NCBI GenBank assembly: GCA_028571685.1
Contig: CM053140.1
Location: 62,254,201 to 62,318,200 of the forward strand
Length of the DNA stretch: 64,000 nucleotides
Direction of reading: 5' to 3'
Source of the DNA: Heterohyrax brucei
Taxonomy: Eukaryota > Chordata > Mammalia > Hyracoidea > Procaviidae
Position 1 is the first letter of the stretch. Each line of letters opens with the position of its first letter. Positions 44,195-56,679 of this stretch are shown here, piece by piece. The notes beneath the pieces were generated by a model. That model worked only from the letters and a program-made list of their open reading frames with translations, had not been told where the DNA came from and did not search any database. The translations under genes and the position numbers were made by a program.

Positions 44195-44410
44195 AGTGTT
44201 CAGGTGCTAGGTCACACACCTGGGTGCTGCCTCTGTCCCTCACTGGCTGTGGGACCTTGGATGAGGCACTTAGGTTCTCCAAGCTTCAGTTTTCTCTTCT
44301 GTGAAATGGAAATAATGATCCCAACCTGGCAGAGCCAATGAGGTGACATGATAGATGTGGAAGGCATTGCACAGTGCCAGGCCCTGGGAGGTGTCATCTC
44401 CATGAGTGTG
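44195..44410 (+). repeat. MIR element
   Basis: GGGACCTTGGATGAGGCACT, then CTTCAGTTTTCTCTTCTGTG, then AAATGGAAATAATGATCCCA. Confidence 0.7.
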
Positions 44411-44810
44411 GGTCCCTTTGAGACTTACTCATGGCAGAGAGCTGTTCCAAGCTCGGGGAACATGGAGATGATTCAAACTGGGTCTCTGCCCTTCAGCAGA
44501 GAGGCGAGCCAGCAGGAACTCTCACAGCCAGAGGTCAGTGCAACAAGGGAGGCAGCAGAAGCCAGGGTACTGCCCATGTGACTAGGATGTGTGTATGTGT
44601 GATCCCTGCAGGGCAACAGACCCATTTCTCTGTGGAATCTTCTCTCCTTACTTGGAAAGCTCTTTCTTTTCTGCCTTCCATGTCTGTGTAAATACACACA
44701 TGCATGTACACACATACACATATACGGATTCATGTATAGAAAAACTCATATTCACACACTAACCTGCCCCCAGACATACATACGTGAATGAGAAACACAG
44801 GTATATGAAT

Positions 44811-44838
44811 AACCACACACACACACGCACACACACAA
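44811..44838 (+). repeat. (CA)n microsatellite
   Basis: About 13 CA units with one CG interruption, inside a wider ACACATA-rich stretch from about 44690. Confidence 0.85.
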
Positions 44839-45374
44839 TCCCAGGACACAATATACCTCCGTTTTCCTGGCCTAGCAGGGATTCTCTGGCTTATCTATCA
44901 GTTATGTCACCTTCTGCTCTAAACTAAGATCAGAAATAACCCTGTCTGACTGACATCAGGTAGCCCAGGCTCTCGCCTTTGTAAGTCCTCCCTAGGGTCT
45001 AATTCCACACCTTCCAGCTATAGGCCTTTAGGACAAGTAGTCTGGCAGCCTCTCTAGATGCCCACAGATGACAGCACAGTACCCTGTCCATGCCCCAAGG
45101 CTAGGTAGCTGAGAAGAGCTGCTTTCAGTTTCCTGCCAGGGAGGAAGGGAAAGGGGAACCCCTCAGAGATAGGCTAGAACACTTTCTGGGCACAGGGTAC
45201 CCTGGCAGTACAGGGCCAGTGAGTTGCCACCCACTGGAATGCCCTAGGCTCTCTCCCCCAGGCTCTGAGCCACCTGGAACCCGCTGGACTTGGCTTGTGC
45301 CAAGCAGGACACAACATGTATAGCCGCCAGGATCAGGTGACCTAGAGGTCTAGGGGGACCAGTTCATCCTGTGA

Positions 45375-45725
45375 AGTCCTCTGTGGGCCTGACACTGGCC
45401 AGCTGCTTTTCACTTATTGTTAGACTTAACTCTCAGAATCCCTTAAATTGCTATACCAATTACTGTAAAGTGGGCTCCAGCTCATGGTGACCCCACTGTG
45501 TCAGAGCAGAACTGTGCCCCATAGAGGTTTCAGTGGCTGGTTTTTCTGAAGTAGGTCACTAGGCCTTTCTTCCAAGGTACCTCTGGGTGAACTCTGACCT
45601 CCACTCTTTCAGTTAGCAGCCAAGGGCATTAACCATTTGTTCCACCAGCCCCTTGAAACTGGCACAGTCATCTCCATTTCAGACATGAGTAAACTGGCTT
45701 AGAGAGAGGCAAGGAGAGAACTCGT
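45375..45725 (-). repeat. MIR split by a reverse AfroSINE
   Basis: MIR text (CTGACACTGGCCAGCTGC; later CATTTCAGACATGAGTAAAC) flanks an inserted reverse AfroSINE at about 45451-45653 (CAGCTCATGGTGACCCCAC to CCATTTGTTCCACCAGCC). The strand given is that of the SINE. Confidence 0.7.
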
Positions 45726-46319
45726 GCCTCTACCTTATTTAGTGTTCGCTTCAGGCCCTATCTTAGTCCTGTGGTATCTTCCTTGTCACCCCTCAGAAGG
45801 TAGACTAGTTGCCACCTGTGAAAAACAGTTTATTTCCGGATTAGAATTGATCTTCCAGAGAAGACCAGCTCCCTCAGGGTAAGAGATTTTGGATGGGCAA
45901 GGGGGCTGATTCCAGGGCCTTGCCCCTGCAAGGAGAGGGTGAGACTGAATGCCCAGATTTTGAGGGCGGCAACCAGGGTTGCTGAGGGTGTTCCAAAGGA
46001 CAACATACACCAGCACTGACAGTCACATGCCTCCGTGGCAGGCACAACCCCGCTCCTCAGGGACACCGGAGCATGCTGACAGCACTCCACGTCAGACCTC
46101 TCCCTTGAACATACACAGTCTCCTGTCAGTGGTACAGGAATCTCTGCTGGGTGTTGGAGTGGCCTGGTCTCACTGCCAACCTGGTACGATCCTGATCTCA
46201 AGGGAGGCTTGGGAGTCAGCCTTGTCTGGGGGGTCGGAGAGAAGGTGCCTGACTGTTGTGCTTGGAGGAGAAGCCCTAGAGAGCAGAGCCGAGCGAGTGT
46301 TCTGCGTGTCAGAGTGGGA

Positions 46320-46381
46320 GTGAGTGGGGCTGAGCTTGGGTACATGTGTGGGTGGTTGTGTGCGTCAATGTGGTGGGGGGA

Positions 46382-46415
<34 letters not shown>

Positions 46416-46930
46416 TGTGCCTGTGAGCAGGCCGTGTATGTGTCTGTCTAGGCCTTGTACGTCAGGAGCCTGGGCCCAGCACTGGGGATCTCTGCTGTGG
46501 GTGTCTTCGTATGCAGGGTATGTAGATTTTCATGCATTCCTTTTTCAGTGTGTGTGGTGTAATGTAGAGTATGTACATGTGTGTGACACTGGGGGTTGTG
46601 GATGCACTCAGTGTCTACAAGAATGTGAGGTACGTTCACAGGGCACTCCTGTGTTTCACTGGAGTTTGTGTGCACCTCGAGTGCAGGGAGTTCTTCTGTG
46701 TTCAGTGTGTGCTTGAGTTGCATACATGCATGTATACACACGTGTGCATACATGTTTGGAGAGGGGAAGTGTTTTCTGGCCTGTGTGTCTGTGCTTTTGT
46801 GTGGGATGTATGGCAATGTGTGGTATGTCCCTATGTTTGGGGTGCTAACAGGACCTCAAGTTTGACAGCAGGTCAGTGTCTCTATGTCTGTGTGAGGTTG
46901 TGGGCTGGAGTACTGCAAATATGGGTACAG
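46320..46930 (+). repeat. TG-rich low-complexity region with (TG)n core
   Basis: A perfect (TG)n run of about 15 units at 46385-46414 inside 600 bp of degenerate TGTG/GTGTGC sequence. Cys/Val-rich open frames here are compositional. Confidence 0.8.
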
Positions 46931-47429
46931 GTGAGGGCTGAGGATTAGTGGTCCCCGTGTGCCTACAGATCACTACTCTGTCCTTACAACTCTTGTCTTT
47001 GGGGCCTTTCTCAACTAATCCTTCCCAGAAAGTCTCCTCCTGCTCCCAGGTTGAGAACTTGGCCCTCAGCTCCAACCAGCTTAGCCAGCCCTGCTCTGCC
47101 CTCCTGGGGGTCACCCTCCTAAGGGAACCCACATACCACCTGGGTCACGCAGGTGGTCACGCAGTGGGGAGAACCAAGGGCTCCTTCTCCCCTTCTCCTA
47201 CCTGCCCTCATCAACACCACAGTGGCTGCCTACAAGCCCCAGGCACTGCCTGGGTCTCCCCTGAAACGAATTTTAATTTCTGCTCCAGGCAGGTGGAGTA
47301 ATAAGTACCCCCCCACACCATGTCAGCTTGCTGGCCACAGGTGCCACAAGGCCACAAGTGCCACAAGGCCACAAGGCGGTAGAGGAAAACAAGGATTTGA
47401 ATTTCAAAGGCAAGGGGGCCCAAGGGCTT

Positions 47430-48010
47430 CTGTGTCTTCTGATTGTGTGTGTAACGCTAGTGTATCCGCCAATGTGCAGCTGCATGTGTGGCCGTAGGTG
47501 AGTGAGCTTCTTTTGTGACAGTGCCTCTGTGGGGGCATGTGTGAGCCCTTGTGTGGGCTGCGAGTGTGACTGTCAGTGAGCTCGAGTGTGGTTCTGTGAG
47601 AGGGTGTTAGTGTGTCTGTGCCTCGTGGGCAAGCATTTGCTTTGGCGAATGTGTCTGTATGAATGTAACCGTGTCTTTGTGTGTCCCTGTTCTGTCCCCT
47701 GCATGTGTCTGTAAATGTTAATATGTTTATGTACTTGTGTGTTTGTATCACTGTGTGGACATCCTCAGGGGAGTAAGGGTGTGTCAGTGTGTCTCTGAGT
47801 AACCTACATGTAGGCGAGCGTTTACATCTGAGTGTGTTTCTCTGAGTCTAGGTGGGCGCGTGTTTGTAGGAATGAGTCTGTATAGGCGTGTCTGCCTCTA
47901 TGTGTCCGGGTTCCAGCCACTCCCTGTGTCTGTGAGTGTGTGAGTATGCATCAGTGAGTTTGTGTGCTTGGGTGTCATGTTATTGTGTGTGTAAGTACTT
48001 GAGTTCACAG
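47430..48010 (+). repeat. degenerate GTGTGT-rich region
   Basis: Repeated GTGTSTSTG motifs at 15-30 bp spacing over nearly 600 bp, with no longer unit that I can align. No gene. Confidence 0.7.
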
Positions 48011-48759
48011 GTGTCACTGCTAGTGTCCAGCTGTTGGAGTGCATCTGAGTTTGAGGGTCGGGACACAGCGCTTGTGAGCGAGCCTGGAGTTGGGTAAAGC
48101 AGTTCTGCCCCCTCATTACGGCCTTTTTGTACCCTGTGCTGTGTGCCTGCTCCTCTGGCCCTCCCTGGAAGTGGGAAGGGACCAGGTGAGAACCTGTCTC
48201 CTTGAAGGGACTCTGGGCAACATGGGCTAGGGTTTGAGAGGCAAGCTGGCCTGCCTCCAGTGTAGGGTACCCTCTCCAAAGCCACTGCTTCCTGAGCTGC
48301 TCCCAGACCAACCCGAGCAGGTGCTCAGTTGGCTCTTGGGGAGGCAATGGACCGAGAGGATGGGCCGTTAGCAAGAGGGGCCAAGGGGCACTGATTTCAG
48401 GCTCTCACAAAGCTGAGGGCACGAGGGCAGTTCATGCTTCTTGGGTAATGGGTCTGCTGCTGTGAGATATTAGTAGTCCTGTGGTTGCACTGGAGCCTCA
48501 GGCTAGAGTGCACAGGAAGGACTGCTGGGACTGCAGGCTGGTCCTGAGAAGGCACATCTGGAACAGGCACAGGTGTGGACACATGTGCGTGCTGCTGCAA
48601 CTCAGGCACACCCAGGCATGTCCCCAATCATACCTCATGCACTCAGGAGTCAGGGATAGTCCCTGACACCTACGAGTGGACACACACATAGGCAAGGTTG
48701 TGCGCATACTTCACACTCTCATGAACATCCCACTTCCCATAGGTCTTGGACTCTGCTGG

Positions 48760-49090
48760 GTGATGAAGGAGAATAGGGGGTTTATTTAGAGTGATCAGGG
48801 AAGATGTCTTTGAGAGGGTGACATCTGAGCAGAGACGTGAGGGATATTTGGAGGAAGAGCTATCCAAATAGGGGAAACTGCAAGTGCAAAGGCCCTGAGG
48901 GGGAGGATGCCATTTACTCAGAGGGAGGAAGGCTTGTGGGAAGTCGATTAGTTCTATTTTGGACATGCTGCACTGAGGTGCCTTCAGGACATCCAGGGAT
49001 GGTGACCAGGAAACATAAGGTAACTTGGGTAAAGGCAGGGATTAAGGAGAATGGAACCCTGGAAACCAGTGCCATAGGAGAGGTTAGGGA
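48760..49090 (+). repeat. ancient interspersed repeat
   Basis: GATCAGGGAAGATGTCTTTG, then GGTGACATCTGAGCAGAGAC, then AAGTGCAAAGGCCCTGAGGG is text common to an old mammalian repeat. I cannot name the family with certainty. Confidence 0.4.
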
Positions 49091-50439
49091 GTGACTGTGG
49101 GAAGAGGAATGGAGAACAACCTAAGGCATCACAGCCAATTTCCAGGAGGCTGACTGGACGGCACTTGGCTTTGGCTTTGGCTGCTATAGGTCCTGAGTTG
49201 GGGAGGGACCCATGTGACCAAAACGGCATCCCTAGAAGGGTCCTGGTACCAGTTGCTCCTTCTTTCAGCCTTGCCTGGGCCCTCACCATCTCCTCTTTTG
49301 CCCAACTGTCCTAAAGCTGAAACAGGCTAGGTTGTAGACAGGGGTCTCCTTCTGGTTGGCTTGTGTAGTCCCCTGGAGCCCCTCTGCTATCATGCTAGCC
49401 ATCAGAGACAACCAGACTGCCATGAGTTACTCGTGCCTCTAGCTGGAGACTGGGTCCTCAACCAACTCTGCAGTCCCCTCTCAGCTGTTACCAGTCCTGT
49501 GGAGCAGAAGAGCCTGGAGACTGAAGGTCTGGGTTACAGACTTCTTAGGTGGTCTCTGAGCCTCAGTTTCTGCTTGTGTCGGACTTTGAAGGAACACTCT
49601 AAGCAGGGCCTTCTAGCCCTAACATGATCAGAATCTCTCAGGCTTTCTGACCACACTTCAGGTGGGTTCAAGGGTATGCTGGTAACTGATTAACAACCGG
49701 CTTTGGTGGGAAGCATACAGCCCTGATTTGTAGCGTTTGCCAATTTCCATGGTGTAAATCCTCCCACGATGGCCAATTGAAGTTATCCATGTAAAGTCAA
49801 CAGGCTGGCAAAGTTCCTAAATATTTAACAATTAGCTCTCACAAGCTGGTATGAGCCAGTTCCAGAATATTTGTCAAACCCGTTCCAGAGAGACGGGACG
49901 AGGCCAACACAAAAAACAAACAAAAAAACCCAAAAACCCAGAGCCCGGAGAGGTGAGGGACGCCACCGGAGATGGGAGGAGGAGAAAAATGAGGCTCTCC
50001 AGCCTCCTGATCTTGTCCATCCATTGTGCCTCCAGCTCTAACCTTGTGGCCCTCTGCCCCTGTACTTCCTACTCAAAAGGTAGGCTGGTATCCAGACTTC
50101 CACCCACTTGCCCTGCCTTCCTCCAAAAGTGGCTTCACTCTCTGGACACAAGCCAGACAGCCATCCTGACCCATAGCCAGGCCATGGCTGTGGTCAATCA
50201 TAGACAGGTGATCTGGGTGCCTGACCTAATTGCCACCAGCCATGGGACAACCTCCCCTTCTCTATCCATGACGTAAGAGACAAGCGGTCCTCTCCGAAGG
50301 CCTTTTGAGCTAAGGGTTTCTGCAATTTCTATCATTCTCTGTATCAGCCCTGGTGGCAGCTCAGACACACATTTCTCCAGCCTCTGAACCCCCTCCTCGC
50401 TCTAGAGGCCCCCCACTGTCTCTGGCTCCCCAGGCTCCC

Positions 50440-50720
50440 CGATAAGGGGCCCAACTAATTACATTAGGATTTCATGCCAATTAGCAAACAATTACATGGG
50501 CAAATTGGTGCCTAATTTGGAGCAATAAGAACAGCTCCACTGGCCGAGGAGAGATGGCTGTAGATGACACTCTTCACCTGACCTGGTCCCCATTAGGGCC
50601 CCTGAATGATGACAGCTAGGTTTCCTGCTCTGGCCTGGGCCTAAGCCTGCAGTTGTCCTTTAAGAATCTTTACCAAACTGTTTATGCCAATTACATGTCT
50701 ATGCTGAACTAAAGACGTAG
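50440..50720. promoter_or_regulatory. candidate conserved element with clustered TAAT sites
   Basis: A repeat-free block with CCAACTAATTACATTAGG, GCCAATTAGCAAACAATTAC, GGTGCCTAATTTGG and GCCAATTACATGTC: at least six homeodomain cores and two CCAAT-like motifs within 250 bp. It resembles developmental enhancers in composition; conservation has not been tested. Confidence 0.45.
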
Positions 50721-51149
50721 AGTGAAGAGAGGAGAGAAGGTGAGAAATGGGGGCAGCTAGGAGCCACGGCAGACCAGTTTGGCTTCACCGAGGAGGTGGG
50801 AGGATTGGGGAAGGCAGAAAGGAGGGAAGATGGTGTGGGGGAGGTGCAGTAATTAACATGAACAAAGATTTGGATGCTGCGGTGTATTACATGAGCACGG
50901 GGCTATGAGAGACCAGTTGGTCCAAAGCACAGCATGGTGGGAGGAGATGTGGCTGCGGAGGTAGACAGGAGATGCTGTTCCAGAGAATTTCAATGTTCTC
51001 CTGCAGGCCTTTGGAGCCACTGGGGACTCAGGACTGGGGGAAAGGACTGTGCTAAGACTCAGTTTAGGCTTCAGACCTGGGATCACCAGAAAACATAATT
51101 CTACCTACAGCCTGCCATGGGGTCCCATCTAGTCTCCCCACTTAACATC

Positions 51150-51612
51150 TCTGGAGCCCTTGCCTTTGTTCAGGACCATGAGCCCGTAACAGCAGCTGTC
51201 TCCCATCCTCTCTCTGTGTTCTCCAAATGATCACCCAAAGGCACATACCCAACCATGTTCCTCCTCTCTGTAAACCCTCAACGGCTCCCCCATGCCCTCA
51301 CGATAAAGTGTAAACTCTGTATCTCAGCATTCAGTGCCCTTCCCCACTGGGTCACTGCTGACCTCCCCAGCTTTCCTGCTCTTCCTACTTTCACGTCTAC
51401 GTCACACCTCAAGAATTAGACACTTGATCCTACCAGGCTCTATCATACCTCCAAGCCTCAAACATACTGTTCCTTTACCTGGATTGCTCTCCATCCTGCC
51501 TTCCGTGTGCCTCCTGTGCCTCCCAGATTCTCTTTGAAGCACCAATTCTTCTCTCCTCTGGGCTCCCTTTGTACCTCCTTCTTGTGTGGCATCTGTCCTT
51601 CTGTATCATATT
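51150..51612 (+). repeat. L2 LINE fragment
   Basis: AACCCTCAACGGCTCCCCCA, then ATAAAGTGTAAACTCTG, then TTTACCTGGATTGCTCTCCA. Confidence 0.6.
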
Positions 51613-51813
51613 GTTGTAACTAGTTGCTGTAGAGTTGATTCTGACTCATAGTGACCCTATAAAACATAATAGAACTGCCCCATAAGGTTTACAAAGCTGT
51701 AAATCTTTACAGAAGCCGACTGCCCTATCTTTTTCCACTGAGCAGGTGGTGGATTTGAACTACCACCCTTTTGGTTAGCAGCTGAGCACATACCCACTGT
51801 GCCACTCAGGCTC
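51613..51813 (-). repeat. AfroSINE, reverse, near full-length
   Basis: GTAGAGTTGATTCTGACTCA, AGAACTGCCCCATAAGGTTT, TTTTGGTTAGCAGCTGAGCA and CACTGTGCCACTCAGGCTC. Confidence 0.9.
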
Positions 51814-53124
51814 CTTCCCTGTGCCACAGCTGTCTGCACCATGGTCTGCCTCTCTCACTTGGACTCAGAGCTGCTCATGGGCCCATGGCCGATTTATTTG
51901 CTGTCTCCTTTATCCAGTACAGAAAGTGAGAAGACAAAGGGATAAGATAAAGGTATTTTCCCCTGAGGACAGTGGGGAAACTGAGGAGGGACCCAGAGAA
52001 ATATTCATGAATCTGGAGGATGCTTCATTTGGGAAGGAAAGCTGGGTCAGCCTACAGTCCTTTGCCCATTGCAGCTAAGTCCTGCTGCCATCCCCTCCAG
52101 CCTTTTTTTTGCACACCCTCAGGAAGCCTTGAAGTAGTCCACTTCAATCCACTCTCATCCTGGTGTTTTCACCCCTGCTTTCAACAAATAAGATAAAGAA
52201 CCTAAGGATTTCCCCCCAAATTAAGGCAGTTCTCATGAGGCCAGTGACAGAATAGATTGAATTACAATATGAAGGACTATGGGCAGACTCAAGGAAGAAT
52301 CTCCTGACTATCAAGGCTGAGCCCCTGAAGTGATCCCTAAAGGAATGACCACTGGGGAAGGCAGGTGACTGGTCTGTTCAAGGGAGGCCAGGCAGAAGCC
52401 AGGGATGGGACGCAGACCTTTCTGGAGACAGGGGATGACCTGGCTGACTTCCCTGGGAGCTTGGCTCTCACTCAATGGGCTGACACTCTGTCTCAAAGCC
52501 CATCAGTCACATTAATTACCAAGAAAAAGCCAATTTCTCCTCATTTCCAGACAACAAATGACAGTGCCATTAGGCTGGTAATATGCAGAGAAATTGTGCG
52601 TGTCTGTCTTGGAATACATCCTAAACTAGGATGGGTAAGGATGCCCCCCACAAAGGTTGTCTCTGAGACACTCCCTGTGGCAGAAAGCCAATCACAAGAT
52701 GAGATACTGTGTGCCAGAGCAGAGGTACTTGCGCCCTCTGTTCAATGGATACCAATGGTGCTGACTAAGCCACACTAGGCAATGGCATGAGTAACAGCCC
52801 AGAATATACAAACCCTGATGGATATGAACAGAGCCAGTGATTCCCCTAGTAGAATTACACAAAGACAAGAACCTCTTTGTCTCAGCTGAACTTGAACTCA
52901 AGCCTGTCTGCCTCCATGCTTCTTCCCAGTTTTGCCCAGAACCTTTGCCCTCAGCTCCTTGCCCACTCTAAACCAAGAAGCATCTGGGCACTGTCATGTC
53001 TCTGGGAGGGAAGAGGTGTCCATTCCCACATATTTCTTTCTTTTCAAGCAAAGCCAACCCCCTAAATATGACAAAACACCTTCTCTCTGGCCCTTCAACA
53101 ACAGTTGCCAGCCACAGCTCACAG

Positions 53125-53270
53125 CCTTTCACAAGTGTCTTCACATTCTTCATTGTATTTAATCCTTACTCAGTCCCCCTTCACAGAGGAGGAAACTGAG
53201 GCCCAGAGAGCCAAAGTGATGTGCCTAAGCTCCAATCTCAGAGCTAAGCTTGACCCCAGTCCCAAAGCTC
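53125..53270 (+). repeat. MIR element
   Basis: TTGTATTTAATCCTTACTCA, then AGAGGAGGAAACTGAGGCCC, then AGCCAAAGTGATGTGCC. Confidence 0.75.
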
Positions 53271-53387
53271 TGGGTGAAGACAGAGTCCTTGGTTCAATCC
53301 AAGCAGTATTCTAGAACACACGTTATTCAGGAATGAATTTCCCAACTAACAAGGTGTGCAGGGGCTAACTTCTGCTTACTCACTAAT

Positions 53388-53457
53388 CTGTAGTGCACAA
53401 TTTCACATGGACTTCTTCACAAATGTGGTGAAAAATAGGTGAAATTGTGCACTACAG
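53388..53457. repeat. 70-nt hairpin: perfect 19-bp inverted repeat
   Basis: Left arm CTGTAGTGCACAATTTCAC (53388-53406) is the exact reverse complement of 53439-53457. Inside, TTCTTCAC (53413-53420) pairs with GTGAAAAA (53428-53435) with one mismatch, leaving a 6/3 internal loop and a 7-nt terminal loop. The shape is that of a MITE-type palindrome or a microRNA-precursor-like stem. Family unknown; the two strands are equivalent. Confidence 0.8.
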
Positions 53458-53619
53458 GTTGTAAACTAACATAATTAAACCTGTGCATAACTTCCTTACT
53501 GCAAGCTGGTGCATACTGCGTTTCCTGGTTAGTCTGCCTCAACTATGTGCCAGCTTCTGATAGAATTAGATACAAACAGACCCTGCCCTCAAGATCTCAG
53601 GTTGGCAAGGGAGAAGCAG

Positions 53620-54340
53620 GATGTAAAAATATAATTACAGTTCAGCACGATTCATGCATGACACAAAAGAAGAGATACAAAAGGTTTATCCCCACCAGTA
53701 ATCAAAGAAATGCAAATTAAAACAATACAATGCCATTTTTACCCACTGAAATTAATAGTTTTTTTTCTTCTTTTAAGACAGCTCCAGTGTTAGTGAGAAC
53801 TAGAATACAGGGTGCACTCAGACTCAGCCAATGGGAGGGTAAATTGGAAAAGCTTTTCTGGAAGGCCATCAGTGTCAAGAGCTTTAAAGGCAGACAGACC
53901 CTTTGGTCCCATTAATCTACCCTTAGCAATTCAACTCAAGAAATAACCGAAGATGTTAAAAAAAAAAGAACCATGTACTAGGATGCTTATAGCCGTTATT
54001 TATAACCATGAAAAATCACAACCAACATAAATGTCTAGCAATAGAGGGTTGGTTAAATAAATTATGATACCATCCATATAAAAGAATACTACGCAGCCAT
54101 TAAAAGTCATGTTCTTGAAGAATTTTTAATCCTGAGAAATAGTCACTACAGGGTGATAAGTGAAACAAAGCAAGAAACAAACTGTACATAGAGGATGGTC
54201 TTAGCTTTGTAAAGAAAATATTTAAGCAAGGCGTTTGAAGAAAGTCTGGTAGGACACAACCCAAGAGTTACCTGAGAGGATTATGGGTGATTTGTGTTTC
54301 ATTTTATGCTTTTCTATTTCTTCCAAATCTACACATTTTC
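53620..54340 (+). repeat. L1 LINE 3' fragment (old L1M type)
   Basis: AGTAATCAAAGAAATGCAAA, then CAATTCAACTCAAGAAATAA, then GGTTAAATAAATTATGATAC and CTACGCAGCCATTAAAAGTC are hallmark L1M 3'-end phrases. No intact ORF. Confidence 0.85.
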
Positions 54341-54369
54341 AGAAAAAAGTCATTAGAAGTGAATGCCCT

Positions 54370-54640
54370 AGAGAGGGGAAGGCCAGCCCAAGATGCCATG
54401 GGAACACAGAGGAGAGGGTCCTCACCTAGCCTAGGTGAGGTCAGGGAAGACTTCCTGGTGGAGGTGATGCCTGCACTGTCTCTTTCAATGAGTAAGCGTT
54501 ATCTACTGGAGGACTGGTGTTCTAGGCATAGAAAACAGTTATTGCAAAGGTACTGAGGCAGGAGATCCTGCCCTCTTCTGGAAACTTAGCTTGTGGGGCT
54601 AGGTAAAGGGGCAACAGGTAGAGTACAGGAGGTACGCAGG
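54370..54640 (+). repeat. ancient interspersed repeat containing a 21-nt palindrome
   Basis: GTCAGGGAAGACTTCCTGGT, then GGAGGTGATGCCTGCACTG, then ATTGCAAAGGTACTGAGGC match the same old repeat type as at 48.8 kb. At 54420-54440 lies CCTCACCTAG-C-CTAGGTGAGG, a perfect palindrome. Confidence 0.4.
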
Positions 54641-54720
54641 GACTTTGCCTTAGAGCTTAGAGTGTGCCCTTAGTACACAGTGGAGCACTGATGGACTGCA
54701 AGCAGGGTGTGCGTGCATGC

Positions 54721-54724
<4 letters not shown>

Positions 54725-54764
<40 letters not shown>
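54725..54764 (+). repeat. (GT)n microsatellite
   Basis: Twenty uninterrupted GT units, the longest simple repeat in the window; likely polymorphic. Confidence 0.95.
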
Positions 54765-54765
<1 letters not shown>

Positions 54766-56239
54766 GTGTTACGTTTTAGGAAGACTGTCACGGCTCCAGA
54801 GTGCACAGGACACGGGACAGGGGCATGGGAAGTTGGGGGGGGGTAGGAGGGAGTAAGACATGATGCCTAGAAACCGGAAGATGGTTAGGAGTCTGTTGCA
54901 TCATCTGGTTGAGAGAGGGGCTGGCCTAGGTAGGGCAGTGGTGACAGAGAGACAGAGAGGAGGGGCCAGCTGGAGCAATGATTGTGAGGAGATTTGACAG
55001 GACTTGGTGATTAATTGGAGGGCAGGGACAGGAAGAAGAGAAGACTCTGCTCTGACAGTGACTGCAGCACATGTATACACATACACACACACAGAATTAG
55101 ACTGCACAATTTCAGGAGTGGCTTTCTCCCCCATTTTCCAATAATGGGCAGATTGGGGCTTATTTGTTATCTGGCTGCATATCCTGGAAGAAGTTGACCT
55201 TGGCTCCATCACTACACCCAGACTGATAGGCTGCTTCCCTCTGGGCACCTCTGCACTCCTAGCCTGCAGCCCTGGGAGGTGGGGGCCGGCAGGGTGAAGG
55301 GGACACTCTTAGAGAGAGGAGAGGCACCAAGAGGGCCGTGTGTAGGAAGGCCACAGACACAGACACGCTGTCACATACACTGTCACACACAAGGACACAA
55401 ATCTCCATAAATACAGCACAGTTACACATGGAAATCCTGACAATCAAGTCTCAGGCAGAGGTGTACAACCAGAGACACAGCTGGACAGAGACTGTCAGAC
55501 ACAGGGCAGGCCACACACACAGCTACACACCCACAGACAGCCCCGGACACAGTCAGCCCCAGGCTGGGTCTCACACACAGGCCATTGTGCTCAGCTGGAG
55601 CCCCCAAGGTCCTCTCAGTGGCGCAACCCCCAGCCCCACCCCCCTTCTCCCTCCTCGAGGAGGACAGGACAGAGAGTTGGCAGAGGGGCCCAGCACAGGG
55701 GACTGGCACAGGAACCAGCAGCCAAACGGGGCAGACGGGAGGGAGGCCTCTGAGAAGGGGTTGCCAAGGCAACAGGCTCCTGCAGAACCAACCAGAGGCT
55801 TAGATTCTCGACTCTTATTTTTAGAAGTTGGGCCTGGACTGGTTGGGCCAGCCAGCCGGCCAGGTTGCCCCGGGCAGTGCCCATGGGTACAGACACAAGC
55901 CTCAACCACTCTGAGGGGTTCTGGTTGGCACTGGCCATGTCCAGGCTTCTTGGATATATTCCTAGACCTCTTCTCCAGAGTCTTGCCCTGGGGAGGGTCC
56001 TCATTCCCTTATTTCTTCACAGAGACCCAAGGTCCTTCCTTGCAGAACCCTCCACCCTCCAGGCTCAGGTGATGAGCACAGCCCTCCAACTGCAGCCTGT
56101 GAATGTCTATCTGTGGCTTAATTTATGGGGAAGGGGATGTAGAAGGGTGATTGAATGTGCACGTGTGTGTGCATTTGAGGAGGCGCTCTGACCTTCCACT
56201 TCATGTATGAGACAGAGACACACAGAGAGTGAGAAACAG

Positions 56240-56355
56240 ATGTGACAGTCTACTTCTGTAAAGATTTACAGGCTTGGAAACCCTATGGGGCAGCTCTACT
56301 CAGTCCTGTAGGGTCACTATGAGCCAGAATTGACTCAATAGTACTAGGTTTGGGG
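56240..56355 (+). repeat. AfroSINE 3' half
   Basis: GTAAAGATTTACAGGCTTGG, GAAACCCTATGGGGCAGCTC and GAGCCAGAATTGACTCAATA; head missing. Confidence 0.85.
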
Positions 56356-56679
56356 GTTTTGTTGGTGGTAGTTTTATAGGAGCAAAACAGAAGTCTCCTC
56401 TATCTCCTGGTTCCATTCACCCCACCCCCACCCCAACCTCCACCCCTGCCTGGATCTCTTAAAGGTAGGGGAAGGGGCAGAGGTCTTAGCGGGGACAGGC
56501 CTGAGTCTTAGTGCCCTCCCTTGTCCAGAGCTCCCTATGTCTGAGCAGGTAACGGCTGAGGGGAACAGAAGGGTGGTGGCAAGGACAGAGAGAGACCGAC
56601 AGGCCCAGGTGGACAGAGAGAGATGGGGTGGGAGTGGTGGTTCAGAGCAGGCTGGAGCTGACTTTATGGTGACTCCTCC

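Noticed and set aside
46385..46414. regular repeats that could suggest a CRISPR-like or coding array
   Set aside because: Plain (TG)n microsatellite; no spacers and no associated genes, and the DNA is mammalian.
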